Source: Chloroflexota bacterium
Lineage (GTDB): Bacteria > Chloroflexota > Dehalococcoidia > Lucifugimonadales > Australimonadaceae
Length of the DNA: 7,730 bases
Assembly: GCA_028875085.1 (NCBI GenBank)
Contig: JAPPFU010000265.1
Location: forward strand, 1-7,730
Reading direction: 5' to 3'
Of this stretch, positions 1-5,624 are shown piece after piece (the first letter of the stretch is position 1; every line of letters begins with the position of its first letter). The notes beneath the pieces are model-generated. The model made no database searches. It was not told the origin of the DNA and saw only the letters and a program-made list of their open reading frames with translations. The position numbers and the translations under genes are program-made.

Positions 1-513
1 GGGTATGAGATCGCCGCCGATCTCGGCTGGCGTCTGCCGGAGGCCATCATCTACCCCACCGGCGGCGGGACGGGCATCGTGGGGATGTGGAAGGCGTTCG
101 AAGAGATGGAGGCGATGGGCTGGATCGGCGCCGAGCGCCCAAAGATGATCGTCGTCCAGGCGGAGGGTTGCGCGCCGCTGGTGCGCGCCTTCGAGCAGGG
201 CGCGCGCTTCGCCGAGCCGTGGGCCGACGCGCAGACGGTGGCGGCGGGCATCCGCGTGCCGTCCGCCGTCGGCGACTACCTCATCCTCGACGCCGTGCGC
301 GCGTCGGGAGGCACGGCGCTCACCGTAACGGACGCGGAGTTGCTGGACGCGACGCGGCGCATCGCGGCGCTGGAGGGCGTCTGGCCCGCGCCGGAGGGCG
401 CCGCGACGCTCAGCGCCTACGAGCATCTGCGCGCGTTGGGCTTCCTCGCGCCCGAAACGGAGACGGTGCTGATGAACACCGGCTCCGGCTTCAAGTACAT
501 GGAATTGGTCTAG
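1..513 (+). CDS. thrC: threonine synthase, C-terminal part (5' end outside window)
   Basis: PLP-dependent fold-type II enzyme that converts O-phospho-L-homoserine to L-threonine and phosphate in the cytoplasm, the last step of threonine synthesis. Frame 1 is open from base 1 to a TAG at 511-513, giving 170 visible residues. The visible part begins just before the glycine-rich phosphate-binding loop: PTGGGTG at residues 19-25, followed by GMWKAFEEM. The segment VVQAEGCAPLVRAFEQG (about residues 47-63) and the C-terminal NTGSGFKY are typical of threonine synthase. The N-terminal half, including the PLP-binding lysine, lies upstream of the window. Other fold-II enzymes such as threonine dehydratase or cysteine synthase share the loop but not the surrounding sequence. 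The gene appears to end its own transcription unit, since a tRNA promoter follows within 40 bases. Confidence 0.88.
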   Translation, partial: GYEIAADLGWRLPEAIIYPTGGGTGIVGMWKAFEEMEAMGWIGAERPKMIVVQAEGCAPLVRAFEQGARFAEPWADAQTVAAGIRVPSAVGDYLILDAVRASGGTALTVTDAELLDATRRIAALEGVWPAPEGAATLSAYEHLRALGFLAPETETVLMNTGSGFKYMELV

Positions 514-517
514 CCGG

Positions 518-545
518 GGCGGCCGGCGTTCTCTATCGCGCCGCC
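518..545 (+). terminator. GC-rich hairpin after threonine synthase, possible weak terminator
   Basis: GGCGGC at 518-523 pairs with GCCGCC at 540-545. An inner GCG/CGC stem (526-528 with 537-539) closes on an 8-nt loop. It starts 5 bases after the stop codon, but no T-run follows, so intrinsic termination is doubtful. Confidence 0.3.
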
Positions 546-552
546 GTAATCG

Positions 553-582
553 TTGCGGCGCGCACGCCCCCAACGCTACAAT
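553..582 (+). promoter_or_regulatory. promoter of tRNA-Asn
   Basis: TTGCGG (553-558), an 18-nt spacer and TACAAT (577-582) resemble a sigma-A-type promoter. The predicted start near 589 leaves a leader of about 25 nt before the tRNA. The nuclease-like gene downstream may also be read from here, as no terminator is visible after the tRNA. Confidence 0.55.
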
Positions 583-613
583 CTAGGTAAGCGCCCGGCA
601 GCGCTCGCCGTGT

Positions 614-688
614 TCCCGCGTAGCTCAGTGGTAGAGCGGTCGGCTGTTAACCGACTGGCCGTAGGTTCGAGTCCTACCGCGGGAGCCA
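614..688 (+). tRNA. tRNA-Asn (anticodon GTT), CCA encoded
   Basis: A full cloverleaf can be drawn by eye. The acceptor stem is TCCCGCG (614-620) with CGCGGGA (678-684). The D stem is GCTC/GAGC (623-626, 634-637). The anticodon stem is GTCGG/CCGAC (639-643, 651-655) around the loop CTGTTAA, with anticodon GTT at 646-648. The T stem is GTAGG/CCTAC with loop TTCGAGT. The discriminator is G685 and CCA is encoded at 686-688. All stems pair perfectly, so the gene looks functional. Confidence 0.96.
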
Positions 689-737
689 AGCGCACGGCGC
701 GATACCCCCCACGAACAAAGCAGCAGGCAACGGCGCA

Positions 738-1931
738 ATGGGCGAGCGCATCTACACCATGACATCCGACGGCGGCATCGAGCCACTGGAGGAGGAGCGC
801 TTCGAGCTGGAAGACCACCTTCAATCTCTGGTCGCCACCCACCCCGAGTTGCTGGACGGCGAGCAGATGCGCCCCGGCGACCCGCTCCGCTGGCTGTTGG
901 TCACGCGCGAGAAGGGGATCTCCGCCACAGAAGACGAAGGCCACCGATGGGCAGTCGACCACCTGTTGATCGACCAGGACGCGCTGCCGACGCTGGTGGA
1001 GGTCAAGCGCGGCGACAACACGGAAATTCGCCGCACCGTTATCGGTCAGATGCTGGAGTACGCAACGCATGCGGCGCAAACGTGGACGGCGGACGAACTG
1101 CGCCGCTCGTTCGAGGCATCGGCTAATGCGCGCGGCGTCGACCCAGCCGACGAACTCCGCAAATTCTTGGAACTACCTCTCGAACCCGCCGAACCTGGCG
1201 AGGAACAGGAGGGAGGAGACTTCTGGGAGCGCGTGGCGACCAACCTCGATGCACGCCGCATGCGCCTCCTGTTCGTCGCCGACGAACTGCCGGACGAGCT
1301 CAAACGCGTCGTGGAGTTCCTCAACGCACAGATGCCCGGCATCGAGGTGCTCGCCGTCGAGATCAAGCAGTTCCGGGGCGCCGCCACGCAAACGCTTGTG
1401 CCCCGCGTCTACGGAAGGCTCGCCAAGGAGCAGCCGGGCGGGAGTAGCAGTGGACCGCGCCCTCTTATCACTCGCGGAGACCTCCTCGCAGCGTTCCCTG
1501 ACGACACCACGCGGAACGCAGCCCAGAAGATTCTCGACGCGGCGCAAGGCGCGGGGGCTAGGATTGAGTGGGGGTCGAGAGGCGTGAGCGTCCGTGCCCG
1601 CTGCGCCGCCTGGTATCAACCACTAACCGTTGCATGGCTCTTCCCGCCAGGCAAACCAGGATGGATGGGTCTGAGAAACGCCTCGTTCGGTGAAGCGATT
1701 TCGGACTATGAGAGGCCTGCACCAGCCCCAGTGCGGGACATCCTTGATCGATATGTCAACCAGTTTGCGAATGACTCCTTTGAAAGGGGCGACCCATGGG
1801 GAGACAAGGGCTGGGTTAGCAAGGCTTGGTCTATCGACTACACCACCGCCGCTGCAAACATCGATGTGCTGACGGAGCGCCTGGTCAAGGTCATCACCGA
1901 ATTGCAGGCGTTGCCCTCGCCCGAAGCGTAG
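738..1931 (+). CDS. uncharacterised protein with PD-(D/E)XK nuclease-like N-terminal domain
   Basis: 397 residues. I do not recognise a characterised homologue. Residues about 71-110 carry a PD-(D/E)XK-like signature: D74 (in WAVDHLLID), then E88-V-K90 (in LVEVKRG), then Q104 in an IGQMLEYA helix. This is the order of metal ligands, catalytic lysine and motif-IV glutamine in nucleases of the NucS/DUF91-like and Holliday-resolvase-like groups. The middle (about 160-220) contains RMRLLFVADELPDELKRVVEFLN, seen after the nuclease core in similar hypothetical proteins. The C-terminal part (about 240-397) has no motif I can name. Its last about 330 bases look less GC-rich than the first half. No strong Shine-Dalgarno site precedes the ATG at 738; the ATG at 759 (residue 8) is an alternative. 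It starts 49 nt after tRNA-Asn and may be cotranscribed. A role in DNA cleavage, repair or defence is inference only. Confidence 0.8.
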   Translation: MGERIYTMTSDGGIEPLEEERFELEDHLQSLVATHPELLDGEQMRPGDPLRWLLVTREKGISATEDEGHRWAVDHLLIDQDALPTLVEVKRGDNTEIRRTVIGQMLEYATHAAQTWTADELRRSFEASANARGVDPADELRKFLELPLEPAEPGEEQEGGDFWERVATNLDARRMRLLFVADELPDELKRVVEFLNAQMPGIEVLAVEIKQFRGAATQTLVPRVYGRLAKEQPGGSSSGPRPLITRGDLLAAFPDDTTRNAAQKILDAAQGAGARIEWGSRGVSVRARCAAWYQPLTVAWLFPPGKPGWMGLRNASFGEAISDYERPAPAPVRDILDRYVNQFANDSFERGDPWGDKGWVSKAWSIDYTTAAANIDVLTERLVKVITELQALPSPEA

Positions 1932-1950
1932 GCAGCCCCGCCCGCCTGCC

Positions 1951-2640
1951 CTAGCCGCCTTTGGTCTTCGGCAGGAAAGGTGTCAGCTTGTCCATCAGTG
2001 ACTCCAGTTTGCGGGTCTGCACCCAGACGGAGCCGTTTCCGCTGAACTTCAGCACGAGACCCTCGCCGCCGGCGATGAGGGAGCCGATGCCGCCCACCTT
2101 ACCGATGGAGTACTGCACGTCATTGGTGAAGGCGACGACGTGGCCAGTGTCCACCACCAACTCTTGGCCCGGCTCGACGCGCAGTTCCTTTATGGCGCCG
2201 AAGGAGTTGTAGTAGACCGTGCCGGCGCCGTCGGCCGAGTAGGCGCGGAGGAAGAAGACACTCTCGCCGCTGACCAGGCCGCGCAGCCCCTGGAACTTGG
2301 AGTCGAGTTCCACGTTGGCCGTGCAGCCGAGGAAGGAGCTGCCCTGGATGAAGAGGTCGGCGCCGGGGAAGAGCTCCTGCGCCTTGATGTCGCCCGGCGT
2401 GGGGGGCGCGAGGCTAACCCAGCCGCCGCCCGGCCCGGCGGTGAAGGTGTTGACGAAGAAGGACTCGCCGCCCAGCGCCCGCTTGAGGCCGCCGAACAGG
2501 CCGCCGCCGCCCATCCCCGTCTTCATCTCGACGCCCTGCTGGGCGGCCATGGCGCCCGGCTCGGCCTTGACCGACTCGCCCTGCGCCAATTCGATGGTGA
2601 GCAGGGTGTAAGAGGGCTCGAACTCGATGACGCTCTTCAT
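1951..2640 (-). CDS. AIM24 / TIGR00266 family protein
   Basis: 229 residues, the usual length for this family (Pfam AIM24, PF01987), a beta-rich fold of unknown biochemical role. In eukaryotes a member is needed for mitochondrial inner-membrane organisation; bacterial members have no settled function. Family features visible here are the N-terminal FEPSYTLLTIEL strand, EPGAMAAQQGVEMKTGMGGG (residues 27-46), a Gly-rich LFGGLKRALGGESFF segment, and the C-terminal VDTGHVVAFTNDVQYSIGKVGGI and GLVLKFSGNGSVWVQTR stretches. There is no signal peptide or membrane segment. The start is well supported: GGAGG (2648-2652 on the complement) lies 7 nt before the ATG. The gene runs tail to tail with the nuclease-like gene, with 19 nt between the stop codons. 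That gap holds only a weak 5-bp GGCAG/CTGCC hairpin and no clear terminator. Confidence 0.9.
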   Translation of the reverse strand: MKSVIEFEPSYTLLTIELAQGESVKAEPGAMAAQQGVEMKTGMGGGGLFGGLKRALGGESFFVNTFTAGPGGGWVSLAPPTPGDIKAQELFPGADLFIQGSSFLGCTANVELDSKFQGLRGLVSGESVFFLRAYSADGAGTVYYNSFGAIKELRVEPGQELVVDTGHVVAFTNDVQYSIGKVGGIGSLIAGGEGLVLKFSGNGSVWVQTRKLESLMDKLTPFLPKTKGG

Positions 2641-2679
2641 AGGGCAGCCTCCGGGGCGGCGTACTTGGGCCGCCGGGCA

Positions 2680-2708
2680 AGGCTAGCGCTGCGCCGTGCG
2701 CGGGTCAA
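2680..2708 (-). promoter_or_regulatory. promoter of the AIM24-family gene
   Basis: On the minus strand TTGACC (2708-2703), a 17-nt spacer and TAGCCT (2685-2680) form a good sigma-A-type promoter. The predicted start near 2673 gives a short leader that contains the GGAGG site at 2652-2648. Confidence 0.55.
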
Positions 2709-2735
2709 TGCGCCGCTGGCCGCCCGTCGCGCTCC

Positions 2736-2764
2736 TTGACCGCCGCCGGGGTGCGTGGCACACT
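2736..2764 (+). promoter_or_regulatory. candidate promoter of tRNA-Ala and the DUF1801 gene
   Basis: TTGACC (2736-2741), a 17-nt spacer and CACACT (2759-2764). The -35 box is good and the -10 box weak. The predicted start near 2771 lies about 35 nt before the tRNA. It is divergent from the AIM24 promoter. Confidence 0.4.
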
Positions 2765-2805
2765 GGAACATAGCCCGCGCCGCCTATCGCAGGCGGCCTG
2801 CGCGT

Positions 2806-2881
2806 GGGGATATAGCTCAACTGGGAGAGCGCCGCGTTCGCATCGCGGAGGTTGGGGGTTCGAGTCCCCCTATCTCCACCA
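2806..2881 (+). tRNA. tRNA-Ala (anticodon CGC), CCA encoded
   Basis: The acceptor stem is GGGGATA (2806-2812) with TATCTCC (2871-2877). It contains the G3-U70 wobble pair (G2808 with T2875), the identity element for alanyl-tRNA synthetase. The D stem is GCTC/GAGC (2815-2818, 2827-2830). The anticodon stem is CCGCG/CGCGG around TTCGCAT, with anticodon CGC at 2839-2841, which reads GCG codons. The T stem is GGGGG/CCCCC with loop TTCGAGT. The discriminator is A2878 and CCA is at 2879-2881. Confidence 0.97.
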
Positions 2882-2899
2882 TCGCTTGACCTGCCCATC

Positions 2900-2903
2900 G
2901 GAG
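2900..2903 (+). promoter_or_regulatory. ribosome binding site that sets the DUF1801 start
   Basis: GGAG, 8 nt before the GTG at 2912. It supports that start over any upstream in-frame codon, since those lie inside the tRNA. Confidence 0.5.
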
Positions 2904-2911
2904 CGAGCACA

Positions 2912-3382
2912 GTGCGCGGCAAGGCGTCCGAGAAGCCAACCAACGCGGCGAAGCAGCCCGGCGGGGAGCCGGTCGTGCTCCTGTCGGGCGGCAACCCGCA
3001 GATAGCGAAGGCCGACGGCGACGCGCCCGTCCAGGCCTACATCGCGGCGATGCCGGGCTGGAAGCGCGACGTGGGCCGCCGCCTCGACGCGCTTGCCGAG
3101 CGCGCCGTGCCCGGCGTGCGCAAGGCGGTGCGCTGGAACTCCCCCTTCTACGGCGTCGAGGGGCACGGGTGGTTCGCGAGCTTCCACTGCTTCGCGAAGT
3201 ACATCAAGATCGCCTTCCTCTACGGCAAACAGCTGGACTCGATGCCCCCCGTAGCATCGAAGGACCCGGACGCCCGCTACTACCACGTCTACGAAGACGG
3301 CATCGCCGACGAGGCGCAGGTAGCGGAGTGGTTCCGCCAGGCGGCGGCCATCCCGGGCTGGAAGGGGTTCGACCGGCTGTAA
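2912..3382 (+). CDS. DUF1801 (YdhG-like) domain protein
   Basis: 156 residues from the GTG at 2912. The open frame extends upstream, but an earlier TTG start would lie inside tRNA-Ala, so the GTG with its GGAG site is preferred. Residues about 37-150 match the DUF1801 / YdhG family (PF08818). There is an APVQAYIAAMPGWKRDVGRRLDAL helix, the hallmark KAVRWNSPFYG (71-81), then GWFASFHCFAKYIKIAFLYG (86-105), and a C-terminal helix AEWFRQAAAIPGWKGF. The family has a frataxin-like (YjbR/CyaY-like) fold and is sometimes proposed to bind iron, but no reaction is established. The first about 35 residues are Lys-, Pro- and Gly-rich and probably disordered. The gene begins 30 nt after the tRNA and most likely depends on read-through from the tRNA promoter. 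Confidence 0.87.
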   Translation: MRGKASEKPTNAAKQPGGEPVVLLSGGNPQIAKADGDAPVQAYIAAMPGWKRDVGRRLDALAERAVPGVRKAVRWNSPFYGVEGHGWFASFHCFAKYIKIAFLYGKQLDSMPPVASKDPDARYYHVYEDGIADEAQVAEWFRQAAAIPGWKGFDRL

Positions 3383-3430
3383 GCGTCCGACCGGCGCCCT
3401 TCGTTGACCGCGAACCGAACGTCCCTACTC

Positions 3431-3455
3431 CCTATCCTGCTCGCGGCGTAGACTA
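3431..3455 (+). promoter_or_regulatory. promoter-like block, copy 1 (before the NYN-LOTUS gene)
   Basis: This 25-bp block contains CCTATCC at its left end and GGCGTAGACTA at its right end, with TAGACT at 3449-3454 as a likely -10 box. It matches 4266-4290 at 21 of 25 positions. No consensus -35 lies at 16-18 nt. A start near 3461 would place the AGGAGG site at 3472 in the leader and exclude the ATG at 3455 as the translation start. Confidence 0.45.
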
Positions 3456-3471
3456 TGGGCCAACGCCTAAC

Positions 3472-3477
3472 AGGAGG
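3472..3477 (+). promoter_or_regulatory. ribosome binding site that sets the NYN-LOTUS start
   Basis: AGGAGG, 10 nt before the GTG at 3488. It lies downstream of the alternative ATG at 3455, which has no such site, so translation most likely starts at 3488. Confidence 0.6.
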
Positions 3478-3487
3478 CGGGGAACAG

Positions 3488-4231
3488 GTGGAAGTGGATA
3501 ACTCGCTCTCTCGCCCGATAGCAATGCTCATCGACGGCGACAACGCCCAGCCGTCACTCATTGCAGACGTGCTTGCGGAGACGGCCAAGTACGGCGTCGT
3601 GACCACGCGGCGCATCTATGGCGACTGGACTACGCCACAGATGTCTGGCTGGAAGGACGCGCTCCACTCCTACGCCGTCCAACCCATGCAGCAGTTTCGC
3701 TACACCACGGGGAAGAACTCGACGGACAGCGCCCTCATCATCGACGCGATGGACTTGCTGCACGCGGGAACCGTCGCTGGATTCTGCATCGTGTCCAGCG
3801 ACAGTGACTACACACGGCTGGCCACGAGGATTCGTGAGCAGGGACTGTTCGTGATGGGCGTGGGCAGGTCGCAAACGCCCGAGTCTTTCGTGAAAGCTTG
3901 CGAGATATTCGTCTATACCGAGATCTTGGGCCCCGAATCGAAGAACGAAAGGCCTACCGAGACGGCGTCGAGGTCTGACGATTGGACCAAGATGGTCGCA
4001 CAGGCTATCGATATGGGACTACAAGACGACGGCTGGGCATTCCTCGGGGCCGTGGGCAACCACCTACGCCAGTTGGACTCTGCGTTCGACCCGCGCACCT
4101 ACGGCCAGAATCAACTGTCGCTGCTGATCAAATCCCGCCCCGACCTATTCGAAATGCCCGAGCCAAAGACGAAGAGCGGGCCAGCTCTCCTCTACGTAAG
4201 GCTGAAGGCAGAAAGCAGCAAGGCCTCCTGA
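3488..4231 (+). CDS. NYN (LabA/DUF88-like, PIN-fold) RNase-like protein with C-terminal LOTUS/OST-HTH domain
   Basis: 247 residues from the GTG at 3488; an ATG at 3455 would add 11 residues but touches the likely -10 box. The N-terminal NYN domain (about 10-147) opens with the strand PIAMLIDGDN and acidic residues D16 and D18. It continues with RRIYGDW (41-47), a TDSALIIDAMDLLH helix (79-92, D80 and D86) and FCIVSSDSDYTRLATRIRE (99-117, D105 and D107). These four acidic clusters are the expected metal-binding set of NYN/PIN ribonucleases. After a hydrophilic linker (148-163), residues about 164-240 form a LOTUS/OST-HTH domain: DDGWAFLGAVGNHL, FDPRTYG, LLIKSRPDLFEM. Such domains bind RNA. Bacterial NYN-LOTUS proteins are widespread, but their targets are largely unknown. 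Base composition looks less GC-rich than in the amidohydrolase downstream. Confidence 0.9.
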   Translation: MEVDNSLSRPIAMLIDGDNAQPSLIADVLAETAKYGVVTTRRIYGDWTTPQMSGWKDALHSYAVQPMQQFRYTTGKNSTDSALIIDAMDLLHAGTVAGFCIVSSDSDYTRLATRIREQGLFVMGVGRSQTPESFVKACEIFVYTEILGPESKNERPTETASRSDDWTKMVAQAIDMGLQDDGWAFLGAVGNHLRQLDSAFDPRTYGQNQLSLLIKSRPDLFEMPEPKTKSGPALLYVRLKAESSKAS

Positions 4232-4265
4232 TGCGCCGCGCCTCCTATCCCCAGGGCCGCTATCC

Positions 4266-4290
4266 CCTACCCCGCTCCGGGCGTAGACTA
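4266..4290 (+). promoter_or_regulatory. promoter-like block, copy 2 (before the amidohydrolase)
   Basis: Second copy of the 25-bp block at 3431-3455, with TAGACT at 4284-4289. The last -10 base is 7 nt before the A of the ATG at 4297, so transcription would begin at or next to the start codon and give a leaderless mRNA. No Shine-Dalgarno site lies before the ATG, which agrees with this. Confidence 0.5.
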
Positions 4291-4296
4291 GCGCCT

Positions 4297-5550
4297 ATGG
4301 CGGGCGCGCAACCAACGCTGACCATTCACGCGGGGCGGCTCCTGGACGGGACGGGCTCGCCCGCGGCACTTGACCGCGTCGTGCGCGTCGAGGGTGCGCG
4401 CATCGCCTCCGTGGGCGCGGCGGGCGAGCAGGCGCCGCCGGGTGAGGAGCGCCTCTCCTTCCCCGACGCGACGCTGCTACCCGGCCTCATCGACTGCCAC
4501 ACGCACACCAACATGCCCGGCGACGGGCGGCGCGGCGAGGACGTACACGCGGGCGACGACGACGCCATCCGCCTGCTGCGTGCGGCGCAGAACGTGGAGC
4601 GCGCGCTGGAGACGGGCGTTACGACGGTGTGCGACTGCGGCGGCTGGCACGGCACCACCTTCCGCCTCAAGGAGGCGATCAACCAGGGCATCGTGCGCGG
4701 GCCGAGGCTGCTCGCGTCCGGGCGCCCCATCACCGTTACCGGCGGCCACTGCTGGTTCATGGGGTCGGAGGCGGACGGCGTCGACGGCGTGCGCGGCGCG
4801 GCACGCCTGCTGCTCAAGGAGGGTGCGGATTTCCTGAAGGTGATGGCCACGGGCGGCAGCACGCTGGGCACCGACCCCTTCCGCCCCGCCTTCACCGCGC
4901 CGGAGTTGGCGGCCATCGTCGAGGAGGGGCATCGTCGCGCGCGTCCCGTCGCCGCCCATTGCCGCTCCAACGTCGCGATGGAGATGGTCGTCGAGGCGGG
5001 GTTCGACGTCATCATGCACGGCTGGTTCGCCGACGAGCAGGGCGCGCGCGTGTTCGACGCGCGCCTCGCCGACGCCATCGCGGAGCGCGGCGTGCGCGTG
5101 AACCCCACGCTCCAGATCACGCGCAGCCGCATCCCCATCTTGCAAGCGCGCGTGGACGACGGGACGGCGACGGACGAAGAGGCGGCACTGTTGGAGCGGA
5201 TGCGCACGGGCCACGCCGCATCGATGGAGCAGGCGGGGCGGCTGATCGAGCGCGGCGTCCGCCTGATGGCGGGGTCGGACTGCGGCTGGGGCGTCTACCC
5301 GTTCGGGCGGTTCGACCTCGAACTCGCGGCGATGGTAGAGGCCGGCCTCACGCCCGCACAGGCGGTCGCGGCGGCGACGGGCGGCAACGCGGAGGCGCTG
5401 GGCATCGCGGACGCCGTCGGCACGATAGCGCCCGGCAAGGAGGCCGACTTGCTGGTGGTCGAAGGGCGCCCGGACGAGCGCATAGCGGACGTCGCGCGCG
5501 TGCTCGCGGTGGTCAAGGGTGGGCGCGTGGTGGTGAACAACGCGGCCTGA
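4297..5550 (+). CDS. metal-dependent amidohydrolase, prolidase / imidazolonepropionase-like
   Basis: 417 residues, the usual length for this branch of the amidohydrolase superfamily (TIM barrel with a small beta-sandwich). The binuclear metal site is complete: H68 and H70 (DCHTH after LPGLI), the bridging lysine K181 (FLKVMATGG, probably carbamylated), H221 (PVAAHC), H241 (VIMHG) and D328 (MAGSDCG). The C-terminal sandwich strand GTIAPGKEADLLVVEG is also typical. There is no signal peptide, so it is cytoplasmic. Relatives include Xaa-Pro and Xaa-Arg dipeptidases and assorted cyclic-amide hydrolases; the substrate cannot be told from sequence. The open frame extends upstream without a stop, but MAGAQPTLTIHAGRLLDGTG is the natural N-terminus and its ATG sits at the predicted transcription start. 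It is followed 74 nt later by the LigB-like gene in the same direction. Both are catabolic types, but a separate promoter lies between them. Confidence 0.93.
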   Translation: MAGAQPTLTIHAGRLLDGTGSPAALDRVVRVEGARIASVGAAGEQAPPGEERLSFPDATLLPGLIDCHTHTNMPGDGRRGEDVHAGDDDAIRLLRAAQNVERALETGVTTVCDCGGWHGTTFRLKEAINQGIVRGPRLLASGRPITVTGGHCWFMGSEADGVDGVRGAARLLLKEGADFLKVMATGGSTLGTDPFRPAFTAPELAAIVEEGHRRARPVAAHCRSNVAMEMVVEAGFDVIMHGWFADEQGARVFDARLADAIAERGVRVNPTLQITRSRIPILQARVDDGTATDEEAALLERMRTGHAASMEQAGRLIERGVRLMAGSDCGWGVYPFGRFDLELAAMVEAGLTPAQAVAAATGGNAEALGIADAVGTIAPGKEADLLVVEGRPDERIADVARVLAVVKGGRVVVNNAA

Positions 5551-5569
5551 CCCACGCTTGCGGCGGGCG

Positions 5570-5597
5570 TTGACGCGGCGCAACCGCGTAGTACGAT
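5570..5597 (+). promoter_or_regulatory. promoter of the LigB-like gene
   Basis: TTGACG (5570-5575), a 16-nt spacer and TACGAT (5592-5597). The predicted start near 5604 gives a leader of about 20 nt holding GGAGG at 5613-5617, 7 nt before the ATG at 5625. Confidence 0.55.
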
Positions 5598-5624
5598 GGG
5601 CGCGAACGACTGGGAGGGAGCACT

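Noticed and set aside
614..688. tRNA-Asn as an integration site for a mobile island carrying the nuclease-like gene
   Set aside because: No second copy of the tRNA 3' end, no integrase and no mobile-element gene was seen in the window.
3455..3487. ATG at 3455 as the start of the NYN-LOTUS gene
   Set aside because: It touches the likely -10 box, lacks a ribosome binding site, and lies upstream of an AGGAGG that serves the GTG at 3488.
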